From JAATGA01 sp047605605 (GTDB taxonomy: Bacteria > Pseudomonadota > Alphaproteobacteria > Rhodobacterales > Rhodobacteraceae), in contig JASGFG010000030.1 in the NCBI GenBank assembly GCA_047605605.1, forward strand, positions 1-39,446: 39,446 nt of DNA, given 5' to 3'. The position numbers and the translations under genes are program-made. This document shows positions 8,239-15,438 of this stretch, piece after piece. Positions within the stretch are counted from its first letter, which is position 1; each line of letters opens with the position of its first letter. Under the pieces are notes generated by a model. It made no database searches. It had not been told where the DNA came from and worked only from the letters and a program-made list of their open reading frames with translations.

Positions 8239-9420
8239 ATGGCCCCGCCCGCCCGCATCCTGCGCCGGCTGGCCGCCTTTGCGATCACGCGGGGCGACCT
8301 GGCGTTTACGCTGGGGCGGGTATTCGGGCTGGTGCCTGCGATGCTTCTGTCGCATCTGCTGACCGACGAGGCGGTGCTGGCCGAACGGCTTGCCGCGTTC
8401 CAGGTGGCGCTTTTCGTGTCGACCATCGTGCTTTACGGCGGACCCCAGACCTATCTGGTCAAGCTGGGGGTCGAGCGGAAGGTCTTCGTCTTCCACATGG
8501 CGATTTCCAGCCTGATCCTCACGGCGCTCCTGGCCCTTGTGCAGGGTGCGGGATGGGCCGGGGGGCTGCTGTTGCCCTTTGTCTTTCTGGTTTTCTTCCG
8601 CTCCTATTACCTGCTGCTGGCAAGCTATCTGAAATTCGATGTGACCGCCTCGCTCTGGTTGATCGGGGCGGCGCTGCTGGGGCTGGCGGCCTATGCGGCC
8701 ACCCTGTCCGACCTTGCGGGCGCGCTGGTCACGGCACCGGCGATGGGGTGGCTCATGTATCGCCTGGGCTATCTGAAATGGGTCTGGGCCCGGCTGGCGG
8801 TGCGGCGGTATTTCCGCATCCTGCGCGAAAACTTTGCCTATTTCTTCAATTTCCTGCTGCAACAGACCTACAGCCAGATCGTGCTGGCGGTCTATGCGCT
8901 GCTGGCGACGGGGCCGGATTACATCCGGGCGGCGCATGGGGTCTACCTTTATTCGGTGTCCTTCATCTTTCACGGCATCCTGTTCCGCCTGACCCTTGCC
9001 AACATGGGACGCGCGCGCAGCCGGCAGGGCATCCGCCAGCAGTTCGCAACCAACATACGCCTGTCGCTGGCGGTCGGGGTGGCCGCCGGTCTGATCGTGG
9101 CGGTCGCCTATCCGCTGGTCGAGACCTTTTTCTTCGGCAGCGTCTATCTGGACCGGATGACCGCCCTGATGGTGGCCGCGATGATCGTGCTGAACTCGTC
9201 CAACTTCGGCTGGGCGGCGCTGATGACCAGCGAGCGGCGGCCTTGGCTGCTGGCGGCCATCGGCTCGGTCACGACGGGCTGCGTGATCGCGGGGCTGTTC
9301 GTGCAGCACTGGCTGGCGGTGCCCGACGGCATCTTCTGGGTGATGATCGCGGGGCTGGTGATGCAGGCGGCGGGGCGGAACCTTCTGGGATTGAGCCTGC
9401 TGCGCAACCTGCGCGACTAA
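8239..9420 (+). CDS. Oligosaccharide flippase-like polytopic membrane protein
   Basis: A 393-residue hydrophobic protein with about 10-12 predicted transmembrane segments and short basic loops, consistent with the Wzx/MOP (MATE-like) exporter fold. It is slightly shorter than typical Wzx (420-480), so the fold could be reduced. The last gene of the heptose operon, one base after the previous stop, it is placed to move a lipid-linked glycan across the inner membrane. No single motif proves the family; the call rests on topology and context. Its TAA stop (9418-9420) overlaps the TAG stop of convergent cbiB. Confidence 0.65.
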   Translation: MAPPARILRRLAAFAITRGDLAFTLGRVFGLVPAMLLSHLLTDEAVLAERLAAFQVALFVSTIVLYGGPQTYLVKLGVERKVFVFHMAISSLILTALLALVQGAGWAGGLLLPFVFLVFFRSYYLLLASYLKFDVTASLWLIGAALLGLAAYAATLSDLAGALVTAPAMGWLMYRLGYLKWVWARLAVRRYFRILRENFAYFFNFLLQQTYSQIVLAVYALLATGPDYIRAAHGVYLYSVSFIFHGILFRLTLANMGRARSRQGIRQQFATNIRLSLAVGVAAGLIVAVAYPLVETFFFGSVYLDRMTALMVAAMIVLNSSNFGWAALMTSERRPWLLAAIGSVTTGCVIAGLFVQHWLAVPDGIFWVMIAGLVMQAAGRNLLGLSLLRNLRD

Positions 9421-10331
9421 AGCGCCGCGATCATCCAGACCGCCAGCAGCAGGACCATGGCCCCCCATGTCCGCCACAGCGCGCGGACGGCGGCATCCAC
9501 CTCGTCCGGGCCGATCTCGCGCCGGCCCTCGGGCCAGACCCAGGGGAAATCGGTCATCCGCCCGTTGTAGCTGCGCGGCCCGGCCAGGGCCACGTCCAGC
9601 ACCGGCGCCAGCGCGGATTCGGGCCAGCCCGCATTGGGCGAGCGGTGTTTGGGCGCATCCCGCAGGATCGGGCCTGCATCGAACCAGCCATGGGCCAGCG
9701 CGATCAGCGCCGCCGTCAGCCGGGCGGAGATCAGGTTCAACAGATCGTCCAGCCGCGCCGCCGCCCAGCCGAATTCTTCGTGCCGGGGGGTGCGATGGCC
9801 GATGATGCTGTCGGCGGTATTGACGACCTTGTAGACCATTATCCCCGGCAGCCCGCCGATCAGGAACCAGAAGGCGGGCGCCACCACGCCGTCGGACAGG
9901 TTTTCCGCAGCACTTTCGATGGCGGCGCGGGCGACGGCAGGTTCATCCATCGGCCCGGTGTCGCGGCCCACGATCATCGCCACCGCCCGCTTGCCATCCG
10001 CCAGCGACAGGCGCAGCGCATTGCCGACCGCCTGCACATGGTCGGCCAGGCTGCGCTGCGCGATCAGCACCGCCGCAGCCAGCACCTCCAGCACGCCGAA
10101 GTCGGGAATGGCCGCGATGGCCGCGCCCAGAAGCCAGGCCCCCGCAGACAGCGCCGCGATCACCGCCACACCTTTCAGGCGACGCGATTCGCCCCGGTTG
10201 AATCGCCTGTCGCACCAGGCAATGACGCCGCCCACAACCACCACGGGATGGGGATAACGGTTCCACAGCGCCTTTGGCTCGCCCAATGCGGCATCCAGAA
10301 GCAGGGCGAAAAGCAGGGCGGTCGGATGCAT
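9417..10331 (-). CDS. cbiB: Adenosylcobinamide-phosphate synthase CbiB/CobD
   Basis: A 304-residue integral membrane protein of cobalamin synthesis that attaches the aminopropanol (phosphate) arm to adenosylcobyric acid. Hallmarks are LLLDAALGEP near the N terminus, the central ESAAENLSDGVVAPAFW block, the following YKVVNTADSIIGHR, and APKHRSPNAGWPESA. Start chosen at ATG 10331 (MHPTALLF), which has GAGG about nine bases upstream and matches the family N terminus; an upstream ATG at 10358 would add nine residues. No other cobalamin gene and no cobalamin riboswitch is visible nearby. Alphaproteobacteria usually call this gene cobD. Confidence 0.93.
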   Translation of the reverse strand: MHPTALLFALLLDAALGEPKALWNRYPHPVVVVGGVIAWCDRRFNRGESRRLKGVAVIAALSAGAWLLGAAIAAIPDFGVLEVLAAAVLIAQRSLADHVQAVGNALRLSLADGKRAVAMIVGRDTGPMDEPAVARAAIESAAENLSDGVVAPAFWFLIGGLPGIMVYKVVNTADSIIGHRTPRHEEFGWAAARLDDLLNLISARLTAALIALAHGWFDAGPILRDAPKHRSPNAGWPESALAPVLDVALAGPRSYNGRMTDFPWVWPEGRREIGPDEVDAAVRALWRTWGAMVLLLAVWMIAAL

Positions 10332-10502
10332 CTTGGGCCTCGGCAGGAGCGGGGCCACTATGGCCGGGGCCGCGCGGATTGCAAAGCCCGGAGCTTTTTC
10401 TGCACCCGCATCCGTTTCCGTCGCATAACCGCAATGTTTTCAGTCTATTGCCTTGATTTCAGCCAAGGTTGATCCACACTGGTCCCAAGGGGGAGGTGCG
10501 AG
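10332..10502. other. Divergent promoter region cbiB / small gene
   Basis: Region serving cbiB leftward and the small gene rightward. It contains a 5-bp inverted repeat CCTTG...CAAGG (about 10450-10467) whose core resembles half of an FNR box but fails in the right arm. No hairpin with a T-run and no riboswitch-like structure was recognised. Confidence 0.4.
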
Positions 10503-10853
10503 ATGCTGGAATTCCTGCCGAAAGAACTGCGCGAAGGGCTGGAGGCTGCGCGCCTGCGTCAGTTGCGTCGCAAGTCGCGCCTGCGCGTGCAGGTGGGCGA
10601 GGCGGTCTTTCCGGTGCTGCGCATGTGGGAGACCGGCTTTACGGTCGAGGCGGGGATGGCGCCGCGGCTGCGCGGGCTGGTGGACATCTACGACGGTCCG
10701 CGGCATGTCTTTCAATGCCTGATCGTCGCCTCCTCGGGCGACGGGACCGAGATCACCTGTGAATTCAAGCGCCATACCGTGGTCAGCGACCGCGCGCCGC
10801 TGGATTTCTGGCGGGGAGAGAACGCGCCTGCGGGCTATCTGCCCAAGGCCTGA
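10503..10853 (+). CDS. Conserved-looking hypothetical protein, 116 aa
   Basis: An uncharacterised 116-residue protein. A basic, helical N terminus (about 1-30, rich in Leu/Arg) is followed by alternating hydrophobic strands (about 30-95, VEAGMAPRLRGLVDIYDG and CLIVASS) and a short C-terminal tail. No signal peptide, membrane segment or cysteine motif. The beta-rich body loosely recalls a PilZ-like barrel but lacks a clear RxxxR motif, so no function is assigned. The start is well supported: GGGGGAGG lies six bases before the ATG. It is transcribed away from cbiB and towards the 3' end of ccoS. Confidence 0.7.
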   Translation: MLEFLPKELREGLEAARLRQLRRKSRLRVQVGEAVFPVLRMWETGFTVEAGMAPRLRGLVDIYDGPRHVFQCLIVASSGDGTEITCEFKRHTVVSDRAPLDFWRGENAPAGYLPKA

Positions 10854-10864
10854 CCCGCCCGCCG

Positions 10865-11032
10865 TCAGGATTTCGGCGGCTTGGGCCTGTCATCCCAGTC
10901 TTTCGTCAGGATGCGGCTGGCATCGCCCTGTGGGTCGTCGAACTGGCGCGCCTTCAGCGCCCAGAAAAACGCCAGCAGGCCGATGCCGCCCATCAGCAGC
11001 GAAACCGGGATGAGGATTGTCAGGATTTCCAT
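10865..11032 (-). CDS. ccoS: cbb3-type cytochrome oxidase assembly protein CcoS
   Basis: A 55-residue protein beginning MEILTILIPVSLLMGG, with one transmembrane helix (about 4-26) and a polar tail containing FDDPQGDASRIL (about 31-42), the CcoS hallmark. CcoS is needed to insert haem and copper into the CcoN subunit. Its ATG follows the ccoI stop directly (TAGATG), so it is the coupled last gene of ccoGHIS. The gene is short but the family pattern is unmistakable. Confidence 0.93.
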   Translation of the reverse strand: MEILTILIPVSLLMGGIGLLAFFWALKARQFDDPQGDASRILTKDWDDRPKPPKS

Positions 11033-13234
11033 CTACTTCAACCTCATCGCGTTCAGCGAAACGGTGATCGACGACAGCGACATCGCCAGCGCCGCGGCCA
11101 GGGGCGTAGCCAGCCCGACCAGCGCGATCGGCACGGCAATGACGTTGTAGCTGGCGGAAATCGCAAAGTTTTCCTTGATGCGCCGGGTCGCCTGACCGCC
11201 GATCCTGACGGCATCCGCGACTGGCGCGATGTCCTGCCCCAGCAGCACGATGTCGGAGGCGACGCGCGCCGCATCCAGCGCCGTCGCGGGCGAGATCGAG
11301 ACATGCGCCGCCGCCAGCGCCGCGGTGTCGTTCAGCCCGTCGCCCACCATCAGCACCTTTTGCCCCGCCGCCGTCATCGCCGCCACGGCCTGGGCCTTTT
11401 CCGCGGGCAGGGCGCCCGCCGTCCAGTCGGCGATCCCCAGCCGCGCGGCAAAGGCACCGACCGCCCCCGGCACGTCGCCCGAGATCAGCACCACCCGCTT
11501 GCCCGCCGCCTGCAAGGCCGAAACCACCTCGGCCGCGCCGGGGCGCAGACGGTCGGCAAAGGTAAAGGCGCGCGGCTTGCCCTCGCCCGTCGCCAGATAG
11601 GTCGCGGTGGCGGGCATCTCCTCGGCCCCGACCCAGGCGGCACGGCCCAGACGGACCAGTTGCCCGCGCCACCGCCCCTCGACGCCATAGCCCGGCACCT
11701 CGCGCAGATCCGTGACCTGCGCCGGCACGATTCCGGCGGCGCGCGCCGCATCGGCCAATGCCAGGGCCAGCGGATGGGACGAGGCCGCCGCCAGTGCCGC
11801 CGCCACCTCGACCGCCGGGCGCGGGTGATCGGACAGGTTCGTCACTTCCGGCGCGCCCATGGTCAGGGTGCCAGTCTTGTCGAAGACGACGGTATCCACC
11901 TGGGCCAGCCGCTCCAGCGCGGTGCCGTTCTTGATCAGCAGGCCCTTGCGGAACAGCTTGCCGCTGGCCGCCGTCACCACCGCCGGCACCGCCAGCCCAA
12001 GCGCGCAAGGGCAGGTGATGATCAGCACCGCGGCCGAGATGTTGATGGCGAACCGCACGTCCCCGCCCGTCCGCCACATCCAGTAGCCAAAGGCCGAAAA
12101 CGACAGCAGATGCACCAACGGCGAATACAGCCGCGACGCCCGGTCGGCCAGCGAGGTATAGCGTGTCTTGGCGCTTTCGGCGACCGCGACCAGATCGGCC
12201 ATCCGGTGCAGCGACGAATCCCGCCCCGCCGCCGTCACGCGCAGGGTCAGCGGGCCGGTCAGGTTCACCTCGCCCGCCGACACCGCCATGCCCTGCCCGG
12301 CAAAAATCGGCAGGCTTTCCCCGGTCAGCAGGCTGCGGTCCACTTCGGAGGCGCCTTCGGTGATCATCCCGTCGACCGGCATCCGCCCGCCGGGGCGCAC
12401 CCGGACCAGATCGCCCGCCAGCACCTCGGAGATCGGGGTCGCCACCTCGGCCCCGTCGCGCAGGACAAGGGCGCGCGGCACCTCCAGCGCGGCCAGTTCT
12501 TCGGCCGCCGACCGGGCGACGGCACGGGTGCGATGGTCCAGATAGCGCCCCGCCAGCAGAAAGAAGGCCAGCATCACCGCCGCGTCGAAATAGGCGTGAA
12601 CGCCCGAATGCAGCGTTTCATAGACGGAAATCGAGGTCGCCAGCACCAGCGCCAGTGAGATCGGGAAATCCATCCCCAGCCGCCGCGCCTTGACCCCGGC
12701 CCAGGCGGAACGAAAGAACGGTTGCCCGGCAAAGATCACCGTCGGAATGGCGATGGCCCCGGAAATGAAATGGAACAGGTCGCGCGTCGCATCCGTCGCC
12801 CCCGACCAGACCGCGACCGACAGCAGCATGACGTTCATCATGCTGAATCCCGCCACCCCCAGCCGCATCAGCAGGTCGCGCCCCTGACGGTCGGTTTCCG
12901 TCGCCGACAGCAGCCCGGCGTCCAGCTCATGCGCCTCATAGCCCACGCCCTTCAGCGCGGCGATCAGCGCATCGGCCGTCACCCCCGGATCGGCATCGAC
13001 CGAGACGCGCTTCATCGTCAGGTTCACCCGCGCCGAACGCACCCCCGGCCAGTCCGCCAACCGGTTTTCGACGGTCGATATGCAGGCTGCGCAATGGGCC
13101 GTCGGCAGCGACAGGACCAGCCGCGCATCCCTGACCGCCGCCTGCGCCAGCCGTTCGGCCGAAGGCGCCGCGACGCAGGCCGGACAGGCGGACAGGCTGG
13201 CGCGCTCGGGTCCGGGCTGGAGGGCGATGGTCAT
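11033..13234 (-). CDS. ccoI: Copper-translocating P-type ATPase CcoI (FixI)
   Basis: A 733-residue P1B-type ATPase that supplies copper for the CuB site of cbb3 oxidase. The N-terminal part has CPAC (17-20) and a heavy-metal-associated domain with CAAC (48-51). Later come the actuator TGES, the CPC metal-transport motif in the sixth helix (about 408), the phosphorylated Asp in DKTGTLT (about 450), the SHPLA nucleotide-binding motif and GDGLND (about 630). Eight membrane helices are expected. Four bases separate ccoH from this start. The CPC motif and position between ccoH and ccoS distinguish it from a general copper exporter. Confidence 0.96.
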   Translation of the reverse strand: MTIALQPGPERASLSACPACVAAPSAERLAQAAVRDARLVLSLPTAHCAACISTVENRLADWPGVRSARVNLTMKRVSVDADPGVTADALIAALKGVGYEAHELDAGLLSATETDRQGRDLLMRLGVAGFSMMNVMLLSVAVWSGATDATRDLFHFISGAIAIPTVIFAGQPFFRSAWAGVKARRLGMDFPISLALVLATSISVYETLHSGVHAYFDAAVMLAFFLLAGRYLDHRTRAVARSAAEELAALEVPRALVLRDGAEVATPISEVLAGDLVRVRPGGRMPVDGMITEGASEVDRSLLTGESLPIFAGQGMAVSAGEVNLTGPLTLRVTAAGRDSSLHRMADLVAVAESAKTRYTSLADRASRLYSPLVHLLSFSAFGYWMWRTGGDVRFAINISAAVLIITCPCALGLAVPAVVTAASGKLFRKGLLIKNGTALERLAQVDTVVFDKTGTLTMGAPEVTNLSDHPRPAVEVAAALAAASSHPLALALADAARAAGIVPAQVTDLREVPGYGVEGRWRGQLVRLGRAAWVGAEEMPATATYLATGEGKPRAFTFADRLRPGAAEVVSALQAAGKRVVLISGDVPGAVGAFAARLGIADWTAGALPAEKAQAVAAMTAAGQKVLMVGDGLNDTAALAAAHVSISPATALDAARVASDIVLLGQDIAPVADAVRIGGQATRRIKENFAISASYNVIAVPIALVGLATPLAAALAMSLSSITVSLNAMRLK

Positions 13235-13238
13235 GCGA

Positions 13239-13697
13239 TCAGCCCTTCACGAACATGTCCAGCCGCTGGCGGAACAGCGTGCCGTCGGGGGAATGGGCCT
13301 CGACATGCATCATCCACTTGCCGGGGGGCAGGGCGATGTCGGCCACATAGGCCCCGGCGCGGCGGGCGAAATCGGGGGTCTTGTCCTCGCGCGATTCGGT
13401 CGTGCGGCCGACAAGCACACTCAGCCCCTGCACCTCGACCGGCAATCCGTCCCTGTCGGTGAAGGTCAGCCGCAGTTCATGCGCCGCCTCGTCATAGTCA
13501 TGCCTCAGCGACCAGCCGAGCGCCTTTTGCGCCGCCATTTCCCTGTCGAAGGTCTGGCTGGCGACATAGCCGTTGTCGACCTCCAGCCCGGGAAAGGTCG
13601 ACACCGCCTTGTAGGCCATCAGCACGTTCACCGCGATGATGATGCCGAAGGCCCCGCAGGTGACGGCCAGAACCTGACGCCCGGTAATCTCGCCCAT
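13239..13697 (-). CDS. ccoH: cbb3 oxidase assembly protein CcoH (FixH)
   Basis: A 152-residue protein with one N-terminal transmembrane helix (about 8-28) and a periplasmic beta domain, matching FixH/CcoH. The motif VDNGYVASQTFD just after the helix is typical. CcoH binds the oxidase during assembly and is thought to work with CcoI in copper delivery. Start is the ATG at 13697, one base after the ccoG stop; an in-frame extension upstream would lie inside ccoG. Four-base gap to ccoI. Confidence 0.92.
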   Translation of the reverse strand: MGEITGRQVLAVTCGAFGIIIAVNVLMAYKAVSTFPGLEVDNGYVASQTFDREMAAQKALGWSLRHDYDEAAHELRLTFTDRDGLPVEVQGLSVLVGRTTESREDKTPDFARRAGAYVADIALPPGKWMMHVEAHSPDGTLFRQRLDMFVKG

Positions 13698-13698
13698 C

Positions 13699-15129
13699 TC
13701 ATTCGCCCTTTCCGTTGAAGATCGTAGCATGGCTGACCCGGTCCGTCCCACCCTGATCCTCGATCCAGAGCGTGATGCCCGTCAGGGTGGTCTTCGCCAC
13801 CGCGCTGCCGGGTCTGGCGACGACATAGATGCGCTGGCTTTTGGTCTCGTTGGCGGGCACCCGCACGGTCAGGCCCGGCTCGCCCTCCAGCGACAGGGCC
13901 AGCCCTTCGGGCGCATCCAGCGAGATGGCAAAGTCGCGGTCGTCGCCGTTCTTGTTGCGCAGCCGCAGGTCATAGGTGTTGCGGATCGCCCCGTCCGACA
14001 GGGTGACATACAGCGGGTTACGAACCGGCGTGACGTTCACGTCGATGTCCGACCGCAGGAACAGCAGCACGACAAGACCCACGCCGACGGCCGACCACAG
14101 CACGGTGTAAAGGATCGTCCGCGGGCGGAAGATGTGCTTCCACACCGATTTCGGCGGCTGGCCCGCCTTTTCGCGCGTCTCGTCGGTCAGCGCCAGATAG
14201 TCGATCAACCCGCGCGGCTTGCCGATCCTGTCCATCGTGTCGTTGCAGGCGTCGATACACAGCCCGCAGGTGATGCAGGCCAACTGCTGGCCGTTCCTGA
14301 TGTCGATCCCCATCGGACAGACGTTCACGCAGGCCATGCAGTCGATGCAATCGCCTTGTGCAACGCCATCGTCATGTTTCTTCAGCTTGCCCCGCGGCTC
14401 TCCCCGCCAATAGCGATAGCCGACGGTGATCGTGTCCTCGTCCATCATCGCGGCCTGGATGCGCGGCCAGGGGCAGGCGTAGATGCAGATCTGTTCGCGG
14501 GCGAAGCCCCCAAAGGCAAAGGTGGTCAGCGTCAGGATCGCCATCGTCGTATAGGCGACCGGATGGGCCCGGCCCGTCACCAGTTCGCGCAGCAGGGTCG
14601 GCGCATCGGTGAAATAGAAGATCCAGGCCCCGCCCGTCGCCAGGCCGATCAGCAGCCACAGCCCCCATTTCACCGTGCGCTTGCGGATCTTTTCGCCATT
14701 CCACTTCTGCCGGTAAAGCCGCAGGCGGGCGTTCCGGTCGCCCTCGACCCAGCGTTCGACCAGGATGAAGAGGTCCGTCCAGACCGTCTGCGGGCAGGCA
14801 TAGCCGCACCACACCCGCCCCAGGGCCGAGGTGAACAGGAACAGCCCCAGCCCCGCCATGATCAGCAATCCGGCCACGAAATAGAATTCGTGCGGCCAGA
14901 TCTCGATCATGAAGAAAAAGAACCGCCGGTGCGCAAGATCTATCAGCACCGCCTGATCGGGCAGGTTCGGCCCGCGGTCCCAGCGGATCCAGGGGGTGAT
15001 GTAGTAGATGCCCAGCGTCACCGCCATGATCCACCACTTCATCGTGCGGAAATTGCCCTTGACCCGCCGGGGAAAGATCGGCTCGCGGGCGGCGTAAAGG
15101 CTTTGCGGTTCGGTATCTGGGCTGGTCAC
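13699..15129 (-). CDS. ccoG: cbb3 oxidase accessory Fe-S protein CcoG (FixG/RdxA)
   Basis: A 476-residue membrane ferredoxin of the FixG family, thought to reduce Cu(II) to Cu(I) for the CuB site. It has about five transmembrane helices, CysPro motifs YACPQTVW and YACPWPR, two 4Fe-4S clusters (CIDCMACVNVCP and CITCGLCIDAC) and a C-terminal Ig-like FixG domain. The start chosen is GTG at 15129, with GGAG seven bases upstream. An open frame continues to 15297, but its in-frame ATGs lie at or upstream of the FNR box (15200-15213), where a promoter element is expected, so the longer forms are unlikely. First gene of ccoGHIS. Confidence 0.9.
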   Translation of the reverse strand: MTSPDTEPQSLYAAREPIFPRRVKGNFRTMKWWIMAVTLGIYYITPWIRWDRGPNLPDQAVLIDLAHRRFFFFMIEIWPHEFYFVAGLLIMAGLGLFLFTSALGRVWCGYACPQTVWTDLFILVERWVEGDRNARLRLYRQKWNGEKIRKRTVKWGLWLLIGLATGGAWIFYFTDAPTLLRELVTGRAHPVAYTTMAILTLTTFAFGGFAREQICIYACPWPRIQAAMMDEDTITVGYRYWRGEPRGKLKKHDDGVAQGDCIDCMACVNVCPMGIDIRNGQQLACITCGLCIDACNDTMDRIGKPRGLIDYLALTDETREKAGQPPKSVWKHIFRPRTILYTVLWSAVGVGLVVLLFLRSDIDVNVTPVRNPLYVTLSDGAIRNTYDLRLRNKNGDDRDFAISLDAPEGLALSLEGEPGLTVRVPANETKSQRIYVVARPGSAVAKTTLTGITLWIEDQGGTDRVSHATIFNGKGE

Positions 15130-15199
15130 GGATCTGCTCCGGGTCTTCTGACTGGCGTAACGTTTGCTGGCGGTATCCACCCGCGGGGGGGCGGCGACC

Positions 15200-15213
15200 T
15201 TGACCTGCATCAA
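15200..15213 (-). promoter_or_regulatory. FNR box of the ccoG promoter
   Basis: TTGACCTGCATCAA matches the FNR/FnrL consensus TTGAT-N4-ATCAA with one mismatch. If centred at -41.5 for leftward transcription, +1 is 15165 and the -10 hexamer is GATACC (15177-15172), giving a leader of about 35 bases before the GTG start of ccoG. This is the expected anaerobic control of a ccoGHIS operon. Confidence 0.85.
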
Positions 15214-15260
15214 ATCTGCATCGCCCATGCAGCTTTCACCCTGCGGCAGAGTGGCGCAAC

Positions 15261-15390
15261 GAAAAAGGGCCGCGCTTGCAAACCGCGGCCCTGTCAACTG
15301 GTGACTGTCGGAAAACGGGGCCCCGGCGTCTCCAGGAAACGCGCGAACAGGATGAGACGCCGGTGCCCGGCCTTGGCTTTCGCCTTGGCC
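15261..15390 (-). ncRNA. Candidate FNR-dependent small RNA (~130 nt)
   Basis: A leftward transcription unit with no ATG or GTG in any frame. The FNR box at 15425-15438, placed at -41.5, puts the -10 on TAGAAG (15402-15397) and +1 at 15390. The predicted RNA starts with stem-loop 1 (15390-15369: GGCC/GGCC and GGC/GCC arms around a GAAA tetraloop, with an AA/AA internal loop). Stem-loop 2 follows (15363-15323: 10-bp perfect arms, 21-nt pyrimidine-rich loop). The RNA ends at a strong intrinsic terminator (15292-15262). Not recognised as any known RNA family; expression is inferred. Confidence 0.5.
15262..15292 (-). terminator. Intrinsic terminator of the candidate sRNA / lysR transcript
   Basis: Perfect 9-bp arms AGGGCCGCG (15266-15274) and CGCGGCCCT (15284-15292) with a 9-base loop. 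Read leftward the hairpin is followed by a run of Ts. It insulates ccoG from lysR read-through and lies upstream of the ccoG FNR box. Confidence 0.85.
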
Positions 15391-15424
15391 GCGATCCTTC
15401 TAGCCGGTCGCGGCGCGCGATTCC

Positions 15425-15438
15425 TTGACCTGCATCAA
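15425..15438 (-). promoter_or_regulatory. Second, identical FNR box at the 3' end of lysR
   Basis: The same 14-mer as the ccoG box (TTGACCTGCATCAA); the identity extends to 19 bases (15423-15441 versus 15198-15216). The lysR stop codon TGA lies inside it. It points to a promoter within the 305-base region that has no protein gene, best explained by the small RNA candidate at 15261-15390. Confidence 0.75.

Noticed and set aside
10450..10467. Possible sixth FNR box upstream of the 116-aa gene
   Set aside because: The left half-site TTGAT is good, but the right half reads GCCAA instead of ATCAA.
8553..10472. A 639-codon plus-strand frame across the flippase-like gene and cbiB
   Set aside because: Out of frame with the flippase-like gene and antisense to cbiB; low-complexity translation.
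10332..10502. Cobalamin riboswitch upstream of cbiB
   Set aside because: The leader is short and no B12-box-like or multi-stem structure is visible.
11303..12658. Long plus-strand frame opposite ccoI
   Set aside because: Antisense shadow with Arg/Gly/His repeats and no recognisable domain; ccoI is certain.
15261..15395. A small ORF in place of the small RNA
   Set aside because: One leftward frame is open (about 30 codons) and looks protein-like near its end, but it has no ATG or GTG after the predicted +1 and no ribosome-binding site at workable distance.
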